Notes: generated from the sequence alone by a model not told the origin. A DNA stretch of 64,000 bases from Halorubrum alkaliphilum (GCF_017873815.1 NZ_JAGGKQ010000007.1:62001-126000), one strand, 5' to 3'; counted from the stretch's first letter, positions 33,329 through 42,579 are shown. Translations and numbers: made by a program.

Positions 33329-34191
33329 CGACTGATCTCCGCGGATCCCGCCCCGAACCCGTCCACCGGACCACTCGCGGCGGTCGCCTCTCGGCTCCCC
33401 ACACCGACGAGTTCGCGGTAGAAGACGACCGAGAAGGCGAGGAAGAACGCGCCGAACAGCGTGGTTCCGACCACGACCCCGCCCGATCCGAGCACCGCGG
33501 GAACGAGGTCGGGGAGGGGGGCTGGCTCACCCGGGGCGGGGGCGGTGGGGAACACGAGGGAGATCACGAACGCGTACCCGCCGCCGAGAACGCCGCCGAA
33601 AACGAGCGAGACGAGGGCGTACCCCGCGATCGCCGTGAGGTTCCCCCGGACGACGTTCACGCTCCGTACGAGGCCGGACACCGCGCCCTCGCCCTCGATG
33701 ACGATGGCGTGCGCGTAGAAGTGGACGGCGAACAGCGCGATGAGGAACGCGAGTCCGACGAGCGCGAGCGCCCCGACACCGGCGACGAGCAGGGGAGTAC
33801 CTCCGCCCGCAACCCCGAAGGCAACGGCACCGACGACGACTGCGAGCACGACTGCGATCACGACCGCGAGCGTAACGCCGGTGATGAACAGGTACGCGAT
33901 CAGCACGCTAACGTAGTTCTCGCGCGCGTGTCGCCGGAAGCGACCGATCGAGGTCCGCTCACCGCTCGCGGCCTCGTTCGTCATCCCGATGACAGCCGCA
34001 TAGATCGCGGGCGTGACGAACAACAGCACCCCGGCGAACAGCACCGACACAACCGCCGAAACGATCGGGTCGAGCGAGTCGAAGAACAGTTGCGGAGTCT
34101 GGAGGACCGCAAGCAGCGCGAACGGAGCGAGTATCACGGGGTTCTCCCGGAGGATACCCGGGGCTTGGCGGAGGGACTGGAGGACGACCAT
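33325..34191 (-). CDS. haloarchaeal multi-helix membrane protein, first gene of the ABC operon
   Basis: 288 residues with six predicted helices and an amphipathic N-terminus (MVVLQSLRQAPGILRENPVIL). It resembles the DUF7847/glycerophosphodiesterase-membrane-domain-like proteins common in haloarchaea, whose function is unknown. It overlaps the ATPase gene (ATGA), suggesting it is a component or regulator of the exporter. Confidence 0.7.
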   Translation of the reverse strand: MVVLQSLRQAPGILRENPVILAPFALLAVLQTPQLFFDSLDPIVSAVVSVLFAGVLLFVTPAIYAAVIGMTNEAASGERTSIGRFRRHARENYVSVLIAYLFITGVTLAVVIAVVLAVVVGAVAFGVAGGGTPLLVAGVGALALVGLAFLIALFAVHFYAHAIVIEGEGAVSGLVRSVNVVRGNLTAIAGYALVSLVFGGVLGGGYAFVISLVFPTAPAPGEPAPLPDLVPAVLGSGGVVVGTTLFGAFFLAFSVVFYRELVGVGSREATAASGPVDGFGAGSAEISR

Positions 34192-34214
34192 GCCGGCCGT
34201 ACTCGACGGGAGTA

Positions 34215-34222
34215 TTTATAAA
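34215..34222 (-). promoter_or_regulatory. TATA box of the ABC exporter operon
   Basis: The palindromic TTTATAAA is centred 27 nt before the ATG at 34191. Confidence 0.7.
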
Positions 34223-34337
34223 TAGCCGCCTCCGGTAGGGTCCCTCTCTCGGGGGTTTTCAACCGGCATCCGTCGACCGTCGTCTCGGGTTCTATCTTTC
34301 TCTGCCCGCTCGTTCCGTCCCGTTCCCCCCGTACGCC

Positions 34338-35297
34338 TCATCGGATCGGTTCGCTGGCGACGCCGTCGATCCGGTCGAAATAGCCGCCGAACGACTCCGA
34401 AACGAGCGCCGACGCATCCCCGAGATGGCGTCTCGCGTCCTCGAGGTGCTCGGTCGCGAGCCGGTCGAATCGGACTTCACCGCCGCCAAGTGCCCGGTAC
34501 GGGTTCGATCCGTCCCGGCTCCACCCCGGGGCGTCGGCGTCGTGTCGGGGCTCGACCGCGGTCGGCCGATCACGACGCGGTGCGCTTCCCGGAGCGAGTC
34601 GCCGGCACGCGATCGACGCGCCGATCGACGCGCCGGCCGCCCGGAGAGGTTCGGATGCGTTCGGAGATCCACGAGCGAGGACGGCCGCGAGGTCGACGGC
34701 GAGTACGCCCGTCAGCGCTGGGGTCACGATCCCTACGGAGTCGAGGCCGTCGTCACCGTGTCGCGCGAGGACGTCGTCGCCGGTTCGGCCGTCCGCCCGG
34801 TCGTCGGTTCGGCCGTCCGCCTCGTCGTCCGTCCCGCGGTCGGATCGGAACGTACAGAACTGTTCGACCGTCGCCGAGGCCGTCCGGATCCCGCAGGATA
34901 TCCGACGTGTCGATGCCGTTTCCCGGGCGATCCGGTCGAACGACGTCGAGAGAAATCGGTCCCCCGCCAGGATCGACGGCGGAGACGGTGCGACTCCGGG
35001 TTCTGTGTCGGCGTCCTCGTGGAGGGAAAGCTCCCGCGTGAGACCGTAGGCCCGGAAGAGTTCGACGGCGACCGCCGTGTCGACGGGGTCGGTCGACTCG
35101 TCGCCGTTCCTGCTTCCCTCGCGTTCGTGTGTCGTCAGGGCGCCATACGATCGGAGGAGCAGTTCGCCGTGTAGCGTCGCCGTCGGGAGATACCGGAGCC
35201 CGATCCGGCGGATGTCCGGATGGAACTCTCGGAGGGAACGGTCGAGTTCCTGATCGAGCGCCGTCTCGCCGACCGCTGTCTCGTGGTGGTCTCGCAT
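34338..35297 (-). CDS. polyprenyl-synthase-like protein without aspartate motifs
   Basis: 319 residues from the ATG at 35297, chosen because GTGATC lies 6 nt upstream. The order of segments follows an isoprenyl diphosphate synthase: an N-terminal region with a basic/aromatic helix, then DTAVAVELFRAYGLTRELSL, then PSILAGDRFLSTSFDRIA. The first Asp-rich motif (normally DDxxD after the HAYSLIHDD-type segment) is replaced by ELSLHEDADTE, and no second DDxxD is visible. Prenyl transfer is therefore unlikely. A short repeat (DGRTDDRADGRTGDD) marks a loop. It may be a regulatory or structural relative; the family link is my reading of weak similarity. Confidence 0.55.
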   Translation of the reverse strand: MRDHHETAVGETALDQELDRSLREFHPDIRRIGLRYLPTATLHGELLLRSYGALTTHEREGSRNGDESTDPVDTAVAVELFRAYGLTRELSLHEDADTEPGVAPSPPSILAGDRFLSTSFDRIARETASTRRISCGIRTASATVEQFCTFRSDRGTDDEADGRTDDRADGRTGDDVLARHGDDGLDSVGIVTPALTGVLAVDLAAVLARGSPNASEPLRAAGASIGASIACRRLAPGSAPRRDRPTAVEPRHDADAPGWSRDGSNPYRALGGGEVRFDRLATEHLEDARRHLGDASALVSESFGGYFDRIDGVASEPIR

Positions 35298-35345
35298 ACT
35301 GTCGATCACGGGGATGGCCGGTCACCGTCCTGAACGATACGTCAA

Positions 35346-35354
35346 TATTTAAAT
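35346..35354 (-). promoter_or_regulatory. TATA box of the prenyl-synthase-like gene
   Basis: The minus strand reads ATTTAAATA. It predicts a transcript start near 35323 and a leader of about 25 nt that includes the GTGATC ribosome site. Confidence 0.5.
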
Positions 35355-35396
35355 GTAGGTGTGTCGGTCGCTCCACTCTCCGTCAAGCCGTTCGGT

Positions 35397-36134
35397 TCAG
35401 TGGTCGGGTCGTTCGGGTCCGTCGTCGTCCTCCGTCGACCCCGCTTCATCAATCGTCATCCCGTCGCGGGCCGGCTCCGCACCGCCGACCGTCGTCCCGT
35501 CTTCGGTCGACGGCAACCGGTCGAGATATGTCTCGAGTGCGCGACGCGTTTCCCGGACGTCGAACTCCTCATAGGTGGTCAGTCGGCGCGTACGCGCACC
35601 GATCAAAAGCGAGACGAGGAGCTCCGCTTCGGTCTCCGGATCGATATCGGTGAACGTGCCGGTCTCGACACCTCGACGAAGGATCCCCGAGATCACCGCC
35701 GTGATCCGCTCGTCGACCGCGGTGTACTGGTCACGAAACAGGTCCTCGTGTGGAGCCTCGCTCCGCAACTCCAAGAGCGCGATCTGGACGTGGTAGGAGT
35801 CCTCCTCCAACTCCTCCGGGACGAGCCGATCGACGAGCGTCCGGAGTTGCTCGGCCGGATCGTCCTCCTCGACCGCGATCTCCGTCTCGAACCGGTGTAA
35901 CGCGAACTCGAGGAACTCCGCGAGCAGGTCCGCCTTTCCGTCGTAGTGGTAGTACAGGAGGGATTTGCTCTTGGCGAACTCGTCGGCGATTCCCTGCATT
36001 GTCAGATCGCTATACCCCTGCGTGATCAGCGCTCGATAGGTCGCCCGCATTATTTCCGTTTTCAACGGGTCGAACTCGTGGTTCTCGGTCGCGGCGTTCT
36101 CCGTGTCGGCCTCCTCCGCCTCCTCCGTCGACAC
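35397..36134 (-). CDS. TetR/AcrR-family transcriptional regulator
   Basis: 245 residues from a GTG. An acidic N-terminus precedes the helix-turn-helix: EIMRATYRALITQGYSDLTM, then IADEFAKSKSLLYYHYDGKADLL, the classic TetR recognition region. The C-terminal ligand domain (about 90-215) is followed by an acidic tail. A strong purine-rich ribosome site precedes the GTG, and a longer open frame to 36362 is ignored. Such regulators usually repress an exporter or lipid gene; the neighbouring ABC operon and prenyl-synthase-like gene are possible targets. Confidence 0.88.
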   Translation of the reverse strand: MSTEEAEEADTENAATENHEFDPLKTEIMRATYRALITQGYSDLTMQGIADEFAKSKSLLYYHYDGKADLLAEFLEFALHRFETEIAVEEDDPAEQLRTLVDRLVPEELEEDSYHVQIALLELRSEAPHEDLFRDQYTAVDERITAVISGILRRGVETGTFTDIDPETEAELLVSLLIGARTRRLTTYEEFDVRETRRALETYLDRLPSTEDGTTVGGAEPARDGMTIDEAGSTEDDDGPERPDH

Positions 36135-36140
36135 GCTAAC

Positions 36141-36150
36141 TCTCCTCCTC
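36141..36150 (-). promoter_or_regulatory. Shine-Dalgarno site of the tetR-like gene
   Basis: GAGGAGGAGA on the minus strand ends 6 nt before the GTG at 36134 and decides the start. A TATA-like TATTAAT at 36199-36205 predicts a leader of about 40 nt. Confidence 0.65.
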
Positions 36151-36261
36151 GATCGTCGTAGAGGGATCCATCTCCCGGAGATCAATGCTTCCTCGGGATT
36201 AATACCATGGTATCGACGCCCACGAGCGTTCTCCAAGGACCGCCTCGTCGCTCCGCGCCTC

Positions 36262-36510
36262 GGGCAGTCGGACGTAGTCCGGCGACTGCCCCTTTGAGTC
36301 CTGCCCCGCGACCGAACCCCACGCCTCCCCAGCCTCGCCCTGTCGGCGACCTCGCGCGCCAACCGTAATCCCTTGTTTATAAGTAATCGTCGCTGCCGCT
36401 CAAATGTCTCTTAAATATGATCTCGTCGCCATCGATCTGAGAGATTCACTCTCGACATCGGTCACCACGCACTCTTCAGCAACCGGCCGTTCTAGGCAAA
36501 ACCGCTGTCG
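36262..36510. repeat. compact copy of the 18.6-19.1 kb non-coding element
   Basis: It starts with a nested hairpin (36262-36291): arms GGGCAGTCG/CGACTGCCC enclosing GGAC-GTA-GTCC, again a 3-nt GTA loop. It continues with CGACTGCCCCTTTGAGTCC (identical to 18849-18867) and CACGCCTCCCCAGCCTCGCC (36320-36339, identical to 18891-18910). GTTTATAAGTAATCGTCG at 36375 and a tail to about 36510 follow, about 75% identical to 19009-19126 over ungapped blocks. The four inserted hairpins of the first copy are absent. Confidence 0.85.
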
Positions 36511-36560
36511 GAAGACGTCTGAACGGGACCGTACGGACTCGACGATCGTTTATAAACGGT

Positions 36561-37109
36561 TCATCGGTCGACCGGGCGGGCGACCATCTCGCCCCAGCCC
36601 TCGAAGCCGTGTCGCTCGTAGAAGGCCCGTGCGCGCTCGTTAGCCGGGTCGACGTCGAGAACGACGCGGTCGAGCGGGAGGGATTGGTCGGCGGCGAGGT
36701 CGAGCGCGGCGGTCATGAGGTCGTCCGCGACCCCCGTCCCGCGGTGTTCGGGCGCGACGTAGAGTTCATTGACGACGGCCGCGTCCCAGATGAACCCCAG
36801 CCGTTCGGGGAGCAGGAAAACGTAGCCGACGACGTCGGCGTCGGCGTCCGGTTCGGCTCCGTCGGTCGCCCCATCCGTCTCGGTACCCTCATCGACGGCA
36901 ACCGTCACGCACCGCTCGTCGTCCGCGACACACCGGCCGACCCACGACAGCCACGACTCGCGGTAGTTGTCGGTGAGTTTGCCCTCGTACGCGGCCGCCT
37001 TGTCGTCGCCGCCGGTGTTCGCGCCGAGTCCGCGTTCGAAGGCGACCTTACGTCGATAGAGGCCCCCGGCGTCCGTCTCGGGATCGTACGGGCGTATTTC
37101 GACCGTCAT
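36561..37109 (-). CDS. GNAT-family N-acetyltransferase
   Basis: 182 residues. The acetyl-CoA-binding motif A is VAPEHRGTGVADDLMTAAL, followed by VLDVDPANERARAFYERHGFE (motif B). An acidic low-complexity insertion (about 75-92) precedes the core. It starts 3 bp after the stop of the ornithine cyclodeaminase-type gene, so the pair is one operon. Substrate unknown; an amino-acid or protein N-terminus is possible. Confidence 0.87.
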   Translation of the reverse strand: MTVEIRPYDPETDAGGLYRRKVAFERGLGANTGGDDKAAAYEGKLTDNYRESWLSWVGRCVADDERCVTVAVDEGTETDGATDGAEPDADADVVGYVFLLPERLGFIWDAAVVNELYVAPEHRGTGVADDLMTAALDLAADQSLPLDRVVLDVDPANERARAFYERHGFEGWGEMVARPVDR

Positions 37110-37112
37110 CGA

Positions 37113-38414
37113 TCACTCGTCATCGTCGGTGACGACGGTCCGTCCGCCATCGGTCTCTCCGTCGTCGAGGACGAACTCCGCGAGCGTCGGCACGAACGTC
37201 CCGATGTCGGTCACCATCCCGACCGCCTGCGCCGAGCCGCGGTCGAGCAGTTGGGTGACTGTCGCGGGGTTGATGTCGACACAGACGGTCTTCGTCGTCG
37301 ATGGCAGGCAGTTCCCGACCGCGACGGAGTGGAGCAGCGTCGCGAGCATCAACACGATGTCGGCGTCGTGGGCCTGCTCGCGGATGGCGTTCTGTGCCTC
37401 GACGGCGTCGGTGATCGTGTCCGGGAGCGGGCCGTCGTCGCGGATGGAGCCGGCGAGCACGGTGTCGACGTCGTTCTCGACACACTGGTACATCACGCCC
37501 TCGGTCACCTTTCCCTGCTCGACGGCAGCCTCGATACCGCCCGCGCGAATGACCTCCGAGATGGTCCAGATGTGGTGTTTGTGTCCCTTTCGCGGGTGTT
37601 CGAGCGTTTCCACGTCCATTCCCAAGGAGGTGCCGTACAGCGAGCGTTCGAGATCGTGGGTCGCGAACCCGTTGCCCGCCGACAGCGAGTCGACGTAGCC
37701 GGCGTCGACCAGTCGCGCCAGCGCCTCGCCCGCCCCGGAGTGGACCACCGCTGGCCCGGCGACGACCATCACGTTCCCGCCGGTCGATTTTACCTCGCGC
37801 AGCTCCGCTGCGACCTCGCGGATCGTCGACTCGGAGGGGCGCTCCGAGGAGACGCCGCCCTGCATGAACCCGAACGCGCCGCCGCCGCTCCGGGGACGCT
37901 CTGGCGGGTTCACCCGGATCCCTGATTGGTCGGTCGCGACGAGATCACCCTCATCGACCGCGTTGAGAACCTTCGTGTACGCGCGGGGACCGTTGGCCGG
38001 ACCGCCGTTCGGACCGGTCTCCGGTTCGGGGTCCACCACGAGCGCACAGTCCATTTCGATGCGTTCGACGTCGATCCACTCGCCGTCGTACAACACCTCA
38101 GTCGGGTGGTTCGTCGTCGAGTAGAAGTTCGGCGGCACGACCTTGTCGGCGGGCGCGGCCACGAGCTCCACGTCGGAGGGGTTCTCCAGCACCGCGCCGT
38201 TCTGGTGAAGCTCGTGGAGGATCGCTCGGAGGGTCTCCTCATCGTCCGCGGAGACCGCCATCCGACAGTACGATTCGGCCTCCTCGTGGGTTCCCACGTC
38301 GAACTGCTCGACGTCGAAGGAGCCGCCCAGATCCATCACCGCGCCGAAACAGCGCTGCATCGTCCCGCTGTCGATGATGTGTCCCTCGATCTCGACGGTG
38401 CGCGAGTGGCTCAT
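37113..38414 (-). CDS. ornithine cyclodeaminase-type protein (TIGR00300/LOR-SDH domain family)
   Basis: 433 residues. The N-terminal part (EIEGHIIDSGTMQRCFGAVM) is the LOR/SDH-type domain; the C-terminal part has a Rossmann-like segment (VMVVAGPAVVHSGAGEALARL). It also holds conserved LPSTTKTVCVDINPATVTQL, matching the archaeal TIGR00300 family. A methanogen member is an ornithine cyclodeaminase converting ornithine to proline. A GAAACC-GGTTTC palindrome (38438-38449) covers the position where a TATA box would be expected. Confidence 0.82.
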   Translation of the reverse strand: MSHSRTVEIEGHIIDSGTMQRCFGAVMDLGGSFDVEQFDVGTHEEAESYCRMAVSADDEETLRAILHELHQNGAVLENPSDVELVAAPADKVVPPNFYSTTNHPTEVLYDGEWIDVERIEMDCALVVDPEPETGPNGGPANGPRAYTKVLNAVDEGDLVATDQSGIRVNPPERPRSGGGAFGFMQGGVSSERPSESTIREVAAELREVKSTGGNVMVVAGPAVVHSGAGEALARLVDAGYVDSLSAGNGFATHDLERSLYGTSLGMDVETLEHPRKGHKHHIWTISEVIRAGGIEAAVEQGKVTEGVMYQCVENDVDTVLAGSIRDDGPLPDTITDAVEAQNAIREQAHDADIVLMLATLLHSVAVGNCLPSTTKTVCVDINPATVTQLLDRGSAQAVGMVTDIGTFVPTLAEFVLDDGETDGGRTVVTDDDE

Positions 38415-38506
38415 ATCCGTCAGTGACCCCGCGCGGAGAAACCGGTTTCCCCTGCGGCGGACGTTGCTGTCGGGAGACGGATCGAAGCGCGAGGGGTCCG
38501 GCCGCC

Positions 38507-40384
38507 TCAGACGAGTCCGAACGCGCCGAGGATCTGGTTGCCGAAGATCATCGCTATCAGTCCGAACAGCATGATCAGCCCCGAGGACACCGTGATGGTC
38601 CGGACGGCGGCGTGTCTGTCGCCGAGCGGAAGCCGGCTCATCACCGCCTCGGCGGCCATCCGTAAGATTCGGCCGCCGTCCAGCGGGAACGCGGGGAGGC
38701 AGTTGAACAGCGCGAGCTGGATGTTGATCCAGCCGGTCCAGAAGAGCAGGTTCGCGAGCAGGAACGCCCCACCGCCCAACACTGCGAGGCCGCCGTCGAG
38801 GACGAAGAAGTTGGTGAGCTCGCCGGTGAACCCCGCGAAATTAAAGGGGAGCCCGAACAGGCTGCCGAGTGGGAGGATCAGCGTCACGAACACTAACCCC
38901 AGCGGGGAGTCGACGAGCCCGGCGAAGCCGGGGTTGACGTCGGCGAGCGCCCCCTCGCCACCGTCGCCGCCGAGCAGTTCGAGGTACGCGCCCGCCGGGT
39001 ACTCGCTGGCTCCGAAGTCGTCGAGCGCGAGCCCGCCGGTTCCAGGGAAGACGTTGACGCCGATGAAGCCGCCCTCGCGGTTCGGATGCGGATCGAGTTC
39101 AACGTCGTAGGTGACACGCTCCTGCTCGGTCGTGTACGCCACCACCTCGACGGTCGATCCGGGCTCACGGTCGGCGAGGACCGTCGAAAGCCCGTCGGCG
39201 TCGTCGAGCACTCCGTCGTCGTCATCGAGGACTCTGTCGCCGTCGATCTCGACGACAGTCAACGGCTCGCCGAACGCCGCGCCCGCCTCGTGGAGCGGGC
39301 CGTCCTCTTGGACGCCGACGACGTACGCGCCGATCGCCATCTCGACGCCGTCGGTAGCATCGCCCAGACCGTCCTCGACCCCGGCGGCCTCGGTCGTCAC
39401 CGTCGCCTGCTCGGCGTCGCCGACGGCACGGAAGAACTCGGCCTCGGTCCGGACCGGCTCGCCGTTCACCGACGTGATCGTCGCCGGCTCGTCGGTGATC
39501 GTGAGCCCGAGCGCGTTGCCGCCGGCCGAGCCGATCGCCTGGAGCTCCCGTGCGACCTCGGCGGTTCGCTCCCCGTCGCCGTCGTCGACGACGATATCGA
39601 CATCGGCGTCGGCATCGCGGATCACCGACTCGAACTCGCTCGCCGACTCGACGGGCTGGCCCGCGACCTCGATCAGCCGGTCTCCCTCGGCGATGTCGGC
39701 GGCGGCCGCCGGCGACCCGGGGTTCACTTCGCCGACGGCGTAGCCGGGCGCGACCGACATCGCGCCGACGACGGGGCCGAAAAGCAGCGCGAAGACGACG
39801 ATCGTCAGGAGCGTGTTCGCGGTGACGCCCGCGGCGAACATCCGGGCACGTGCCCCGCGTGAGACCTCCTGTGTCGCCTCCTGATCCGGCTCGACGAACG
39901 CGCCGACGGGGATCAACGCGAAGAGGACGAGCCCCATCGACTCGATGTCGATCCCCTCGACGCGGCACAGTAGGCCGTGTGCGCCCTCGTGGACCACCAT
40001 CGCGATCGCGAGGCCGGCGACGATCTCTCCGGCGACCGAGAGCGGCAGGAACTCGTTGACGCCGGGGATGATGAGGAAGTTCTGCGGCTGTTGGACGGGA
40101 GAGGGCTGTGCCGCCGTCAGCGCCGAGATGCCGCTGGTGACGATCAGGACGAACGACCCGAGCATCGCGACTAATGCGCCGCCGAGACCGACGTTCGCGA
40201 CGACCCGCCAGAACCGCTTCGGTCCGGAGAGGCGGTCGAGGAACGCTCGTCCTCGGAGGGTGTGTATCGTCGTCAACGGACCGGAAACCCGAACGGAGTC
40301 GGGGAGGTATCCCCGGTTCCGGAGCCACATGGTGACGGCCGCGTACGCGAGGATCCCCGTTAGGATCCACAGCAGGGTACTCAT
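38507..40384 (-). CDS. site-2-protease family (M50) intramembrane metalloprotease
   Basis: 625 residues from the ATG at 40384. Zinc-binding HEGAH is in MVVHEGAHGLL (near 135); the third ligand motif NCLPAFPLDGGRIL lies near residue 575 in the last helices. Between them are helices and two PDZ-like modules (about 215-300 and 335-440; the first begins VGEVNPGSPAAAADIAEGDRL). Such enzymes cut membrane-anchored regulators or signal peptides within the bilayer. CCTTACAC near 40409-40416 may be the TATA box. Confidence 0.9.
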   Translation of the reverse strand: MSTLLWILTGILAYAAVTMWLRNRGYLPDSVRVSGPLTTIHTLRGRAFLDRLSGPKRFWRVVANVGLGGALVAMLGSFVLIVTSGISALTAAQPSPVQQPQNFLIIPGVNEFLPLSVAGEIVAGLAIAMVVHEGAHGLLCRVEGIDIESMGLVLFALIPVGAFVEPDQEATQEVSRGARARMFAAGVTANTLLTIVVFALLFGPVVGAMSVAPGYAVGEVNPGSPAAAADIAEGDRLIEVAGQPVESASEFESVIRDADADVDIVVDDGDGERTAEVARELQAIGSAGGNALGLTITDEPATITSVNGEPVRTEAEFFRAVGDAEQATVTTEAAGVEDGLGDATDGVEMAIGAYVVGVQEDGPLHEAGAAFGEPLTVVEIDGDRVLDDDDGVLDDADGLSTVLADREPGSTVEVVAYTTEQERVTYDVELDPHPNREGGFIGVNVFPGTGGLALDDFGASEYPAGAYLELLGGDGGEGALADVNPGFAGLVDSPLGLVFVTLILPLGSLFGLPFNFAGFTGELTNFFVLDGGLAVLGGGAFLLANLLFWTGWINIQLALFNCLPAFPLDGGRILRMAAEAVMSRLPLGDRHAAVRTITVSSGLIMLFGLIAMIFGNQILGAFGLV

Positions 40385-40561
40385 TACGAGTTCGTCCGTG
40401 TCCGTCGGGTGTAAGGCGTTCGGTTCCGGGAACTCGATCGAGACGTCGGCGAACACGTACCGCGTGATCGGTCAACCCGAGCGTGCGGCGTGATCGGTTA
40501 GCCGGAGCGTGGAACCCCTCGAACTACAACACCCAAGTACCCCCCTCCCCAACAGCCGACC

Positions 40562-40801
40562 ATGATCGCACTCGTCGATTTCGTCACGCGGCTTCTCGGT
40601 GATGTCGGTCGGTTCATCCAGATATTTACGGACAACCTGCTGCTCGGCCCGGTCGACCCCCTGACCGCGGTGCTCGCGGTCGCTGGACAGCTCATCCTCG
40701 GGGTGGCGGTCGTCGTCCTCGGCTACGCCGCCGTCGGCGCGCTCCTGAACGAGCTCGGCGTGACGCTCCCGTCGCTCGGCGGGCGCGGTCGGCGCGACTG
40801 A
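40562..40801 (+). CDS. small two-helix membrane protein
   Basis: 79 residues: an amphipathic N-terminus (MIALVDFVTRLLGDVGRF), then hydrophobic stretches at about 19-48 and 48-66, ending GRGRRD. No family is recognised. The promoter is weak (CCAAGTACC about 27 nt upstream). Codon use and acidic/basic balance look haloarchaeal, supporting a real gene, but the evidence is modest. Confidence 0.5.
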   Translation: MIALVDFVTRLLGDVGRFIQIFTDNLLLGPVDPLTAVLAVAGQLILGVAVVVLGYAAVGALLNELGVTLPSLGGRGRRD

Positions 40802-40845
40802 ACGCGGATCGGCTCGTCCCGGGCGAGTACACAACGGTCGCCGGT

Positions 40846-42579
40846 TCAGTCGTCTCCGGTCGCCGGTTCAGCCGTAGCCGTCGTGGAGCCGTCCATCCCG
40901 GTTCCGTCCCGCCGGGACGAACCGCTCGTCGGATCGGTGTCACCGGACGACCCCTCAGGAACCTCGAACTCGTCGAGCGCGGCCGACAGCTCGTCCGACT
41001 GATCCGAGAGCGTGTGGATCCGACGGGTTACCTCGGAAACGGTCGCGGTTTGCTCCTCGGCGGCCGCGGCAGCGTTCTCGGCCTCGGTCGTCGTCCGTCG
41101 GCTAACGGTTGCGACATCGTCGACCATGTCGACGACCTCTTGGGTCGTTCGTGCTTGGTCGTCGGTCGCGTCGCTTATCTCTTGAACCGTCTCGTCGACC
41201 GTCGTCACGTCCTCGACGACGCCCTCAAACTCCCGCAGGGTCGATTCGATCGTTCGAACGCTCTCGGAGACCTGCGACTCCATCGCCTCGACGTCGGCGG
41301 CCGTTCCGGCGGACGCCGACTGTACCTCGTCGATGCGCCCCGAGATCTCGGCCGCCGACTCGCGGGTCTCCTCCGCGAGCGACTTCACCTCGTCGGCGAC
41401 GACGGCGAACCCGGCTCCCGCCTCGCCGGCCCGGGCCGCCTCGATGGAGGCATTGAGCGCCAGCAGGTTCGTCTCCTCGGCGATCTCGTCGATCACGGCG
41501 GCGATCTCGTCGATCTCCTCGACGCGGTCGACGAGGTCGGCGACCGCCGTCGCGGTCTCGGCGATCCGCGTTTCGAGCGTCTCCAGCTCCTCGATCGCCT
41601 CCGTGGCCTCCTCACGACCTGCCCGTCCCCGGTCGGCCGCGTTCCGGGCGGTTCCAGCGGCGTCGTCGGCGGACGCCGCGATCTCCTCGACGGTCGCCGA
41701 CAGCGTGCTCATCTCCTCGGACACCGCCTCCAGGTCCGCCGTCTGTTCGGCCGCACCGTCGGAGATCTCGCTCACCGAACGGGCGACCTCTGCGCTCGCG
41801 TCGTCGACCTCGTCCATGCTCGCGCGAACGTCGCCGCTCGTCTCGGCGACCTCGCCGGTGAACGTCTCGACCTCGCCGACCGTTCCGCCGAGGGCCGCGA
41901 TCAGCCGGTTGTAGTCGTCGACGAGCGCCTCGTAGCGCCCCTCCTCGATCGAGAGCGCCTCCTCGTCTATCGTCGCGGTGAGATCCCCGTCCCGTGCCCG
42001 GTTGGTGGCGTCCCCGAAGGCGTCCACGAGCGTCTCCAGCTCCGTCGTGTACGCCTCCATGTTCGTCGCCATCTCCGAGAGGGAGTCGCCGAACGCACCG
42101 GGAACCTCCTCATCGAGCACCGGATCGTCGAACTCCTGTGCGGCGAGCGACTCGGCCTGTGCCGACACGGTCGCGAGGTACCGCTGGACTGCCGCGAACG
42201 ACTCGGAGAGACTTCCGACCTCGTCGGGGCGCTCGCTACCCGACACCGTCTCCCCCCGGACCTCTCCCGCGGCGATCGCGTCCGCGCTCGCCTCCAACTC
42301 CCGTATCGGGCCGGTGAAGTCGCGTCTGACGATGAGAAGCGTGTTGTAGATCGCAACGATCGCCCCGAGAAACAGCGCCGCGGAGACGACGTAGAGGGCG
42401 GGTCCCGACAGCAGGAGCACCGTGAGAAAGATACCGACGGTGGCGAGAAACTGGAGCCCGACGGCTGCGATGACTTTTCGCTCTATCGATCCGGAGACGC
42501 CCATGAGATCCATCGTCCACCGAAGGACCCCCTCGTATCGATCCCGTATGGTGGAGCGTTGCCGGCGCGTATTGGTCAT
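40846..42579 (-). CDS. methyl-accepting transducer with two helices and no extracellular domain
   Basis: 577 residues. Two helices (about 35-60 and 62-85) are joined by only a few residues, followed by a HAMP domain ([19 protein letters not shown]). A long coiled-coil signalling domain carries the conserved tip [19 protein letters not shown], and Glu-rich methylation regions flank it. It would signal to CheA. With no outside domain, the stimulus must be intracellular or come from a membrane partner, as with HtrI-type rhodopsin transducers. No rhodopsin or che gene is adjacent. TTCATAAC near 42603-42610 is the likely TATA box. Confidence 0.92.
   Translation of the reverse strand: MTNTRRQRSTIRDRYEGVLRWTMDLMGVSGSIERKVIAAVGLQFLATVGIFLTVLLLSGPALYVVSAALFLGAIVAIYNTLLIVRRDFTGPIRELEASADAIAAGEVRGETVSGSERPDEVGSLSESFAAVQRYLATVSAQAESLAAQEFDDPVLDEEVPGAFGDSLSEMATNMEAYTTELETLVDAFGDATNRARDGDLTATIDEEALSIEEGRYEALVDDYNRLIAALGGTVGEVETFTGEVAETSGDVRASMDEVDDASAEVARSVSEISDGAAEQTADLEAVSEEMSTLSATVEEIAASADDAAGTARNAADRGRAGREEATEAIEELETLETRIAETATAVADLVDRVEEIDEIAAVIDEIAEETNLLALNASIEAARAGEAGAGFAVVADEVKSLAEETRESAAEISGRIDEVQSASAGTAADVEAMESQVSESVRTIESTLREFEGVVEDVTTVDETVQEISDATDDQARTTQEVVDMVDDVATVSRRTTTEAENAAAAAEEQTATVSEVTRRIHTLSDQSDELSAALDEFEVPEGSSGDTDPTSGSSRRDGTGMDGSTTATAEPATGDD

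Larger units (their letters stand above)
36135..36560. other. gene-free region with second copy of the dispersed repeat
   Basis: 426 bp between the TetR-like gene start and the GNAT gene stop. The left part is the TetR leader and promoter; 36262-36510 is the repeat copy described next. A TTTATAAACG box lies near 36548. No protein-coding frame is convincing. Confidence 0.7.

Noticed and set aside
33461-33718. Plus-strand frame inside the ABC operon membrane gene
   Set aside because: Shadow frame without initiation signals or a plausible product.
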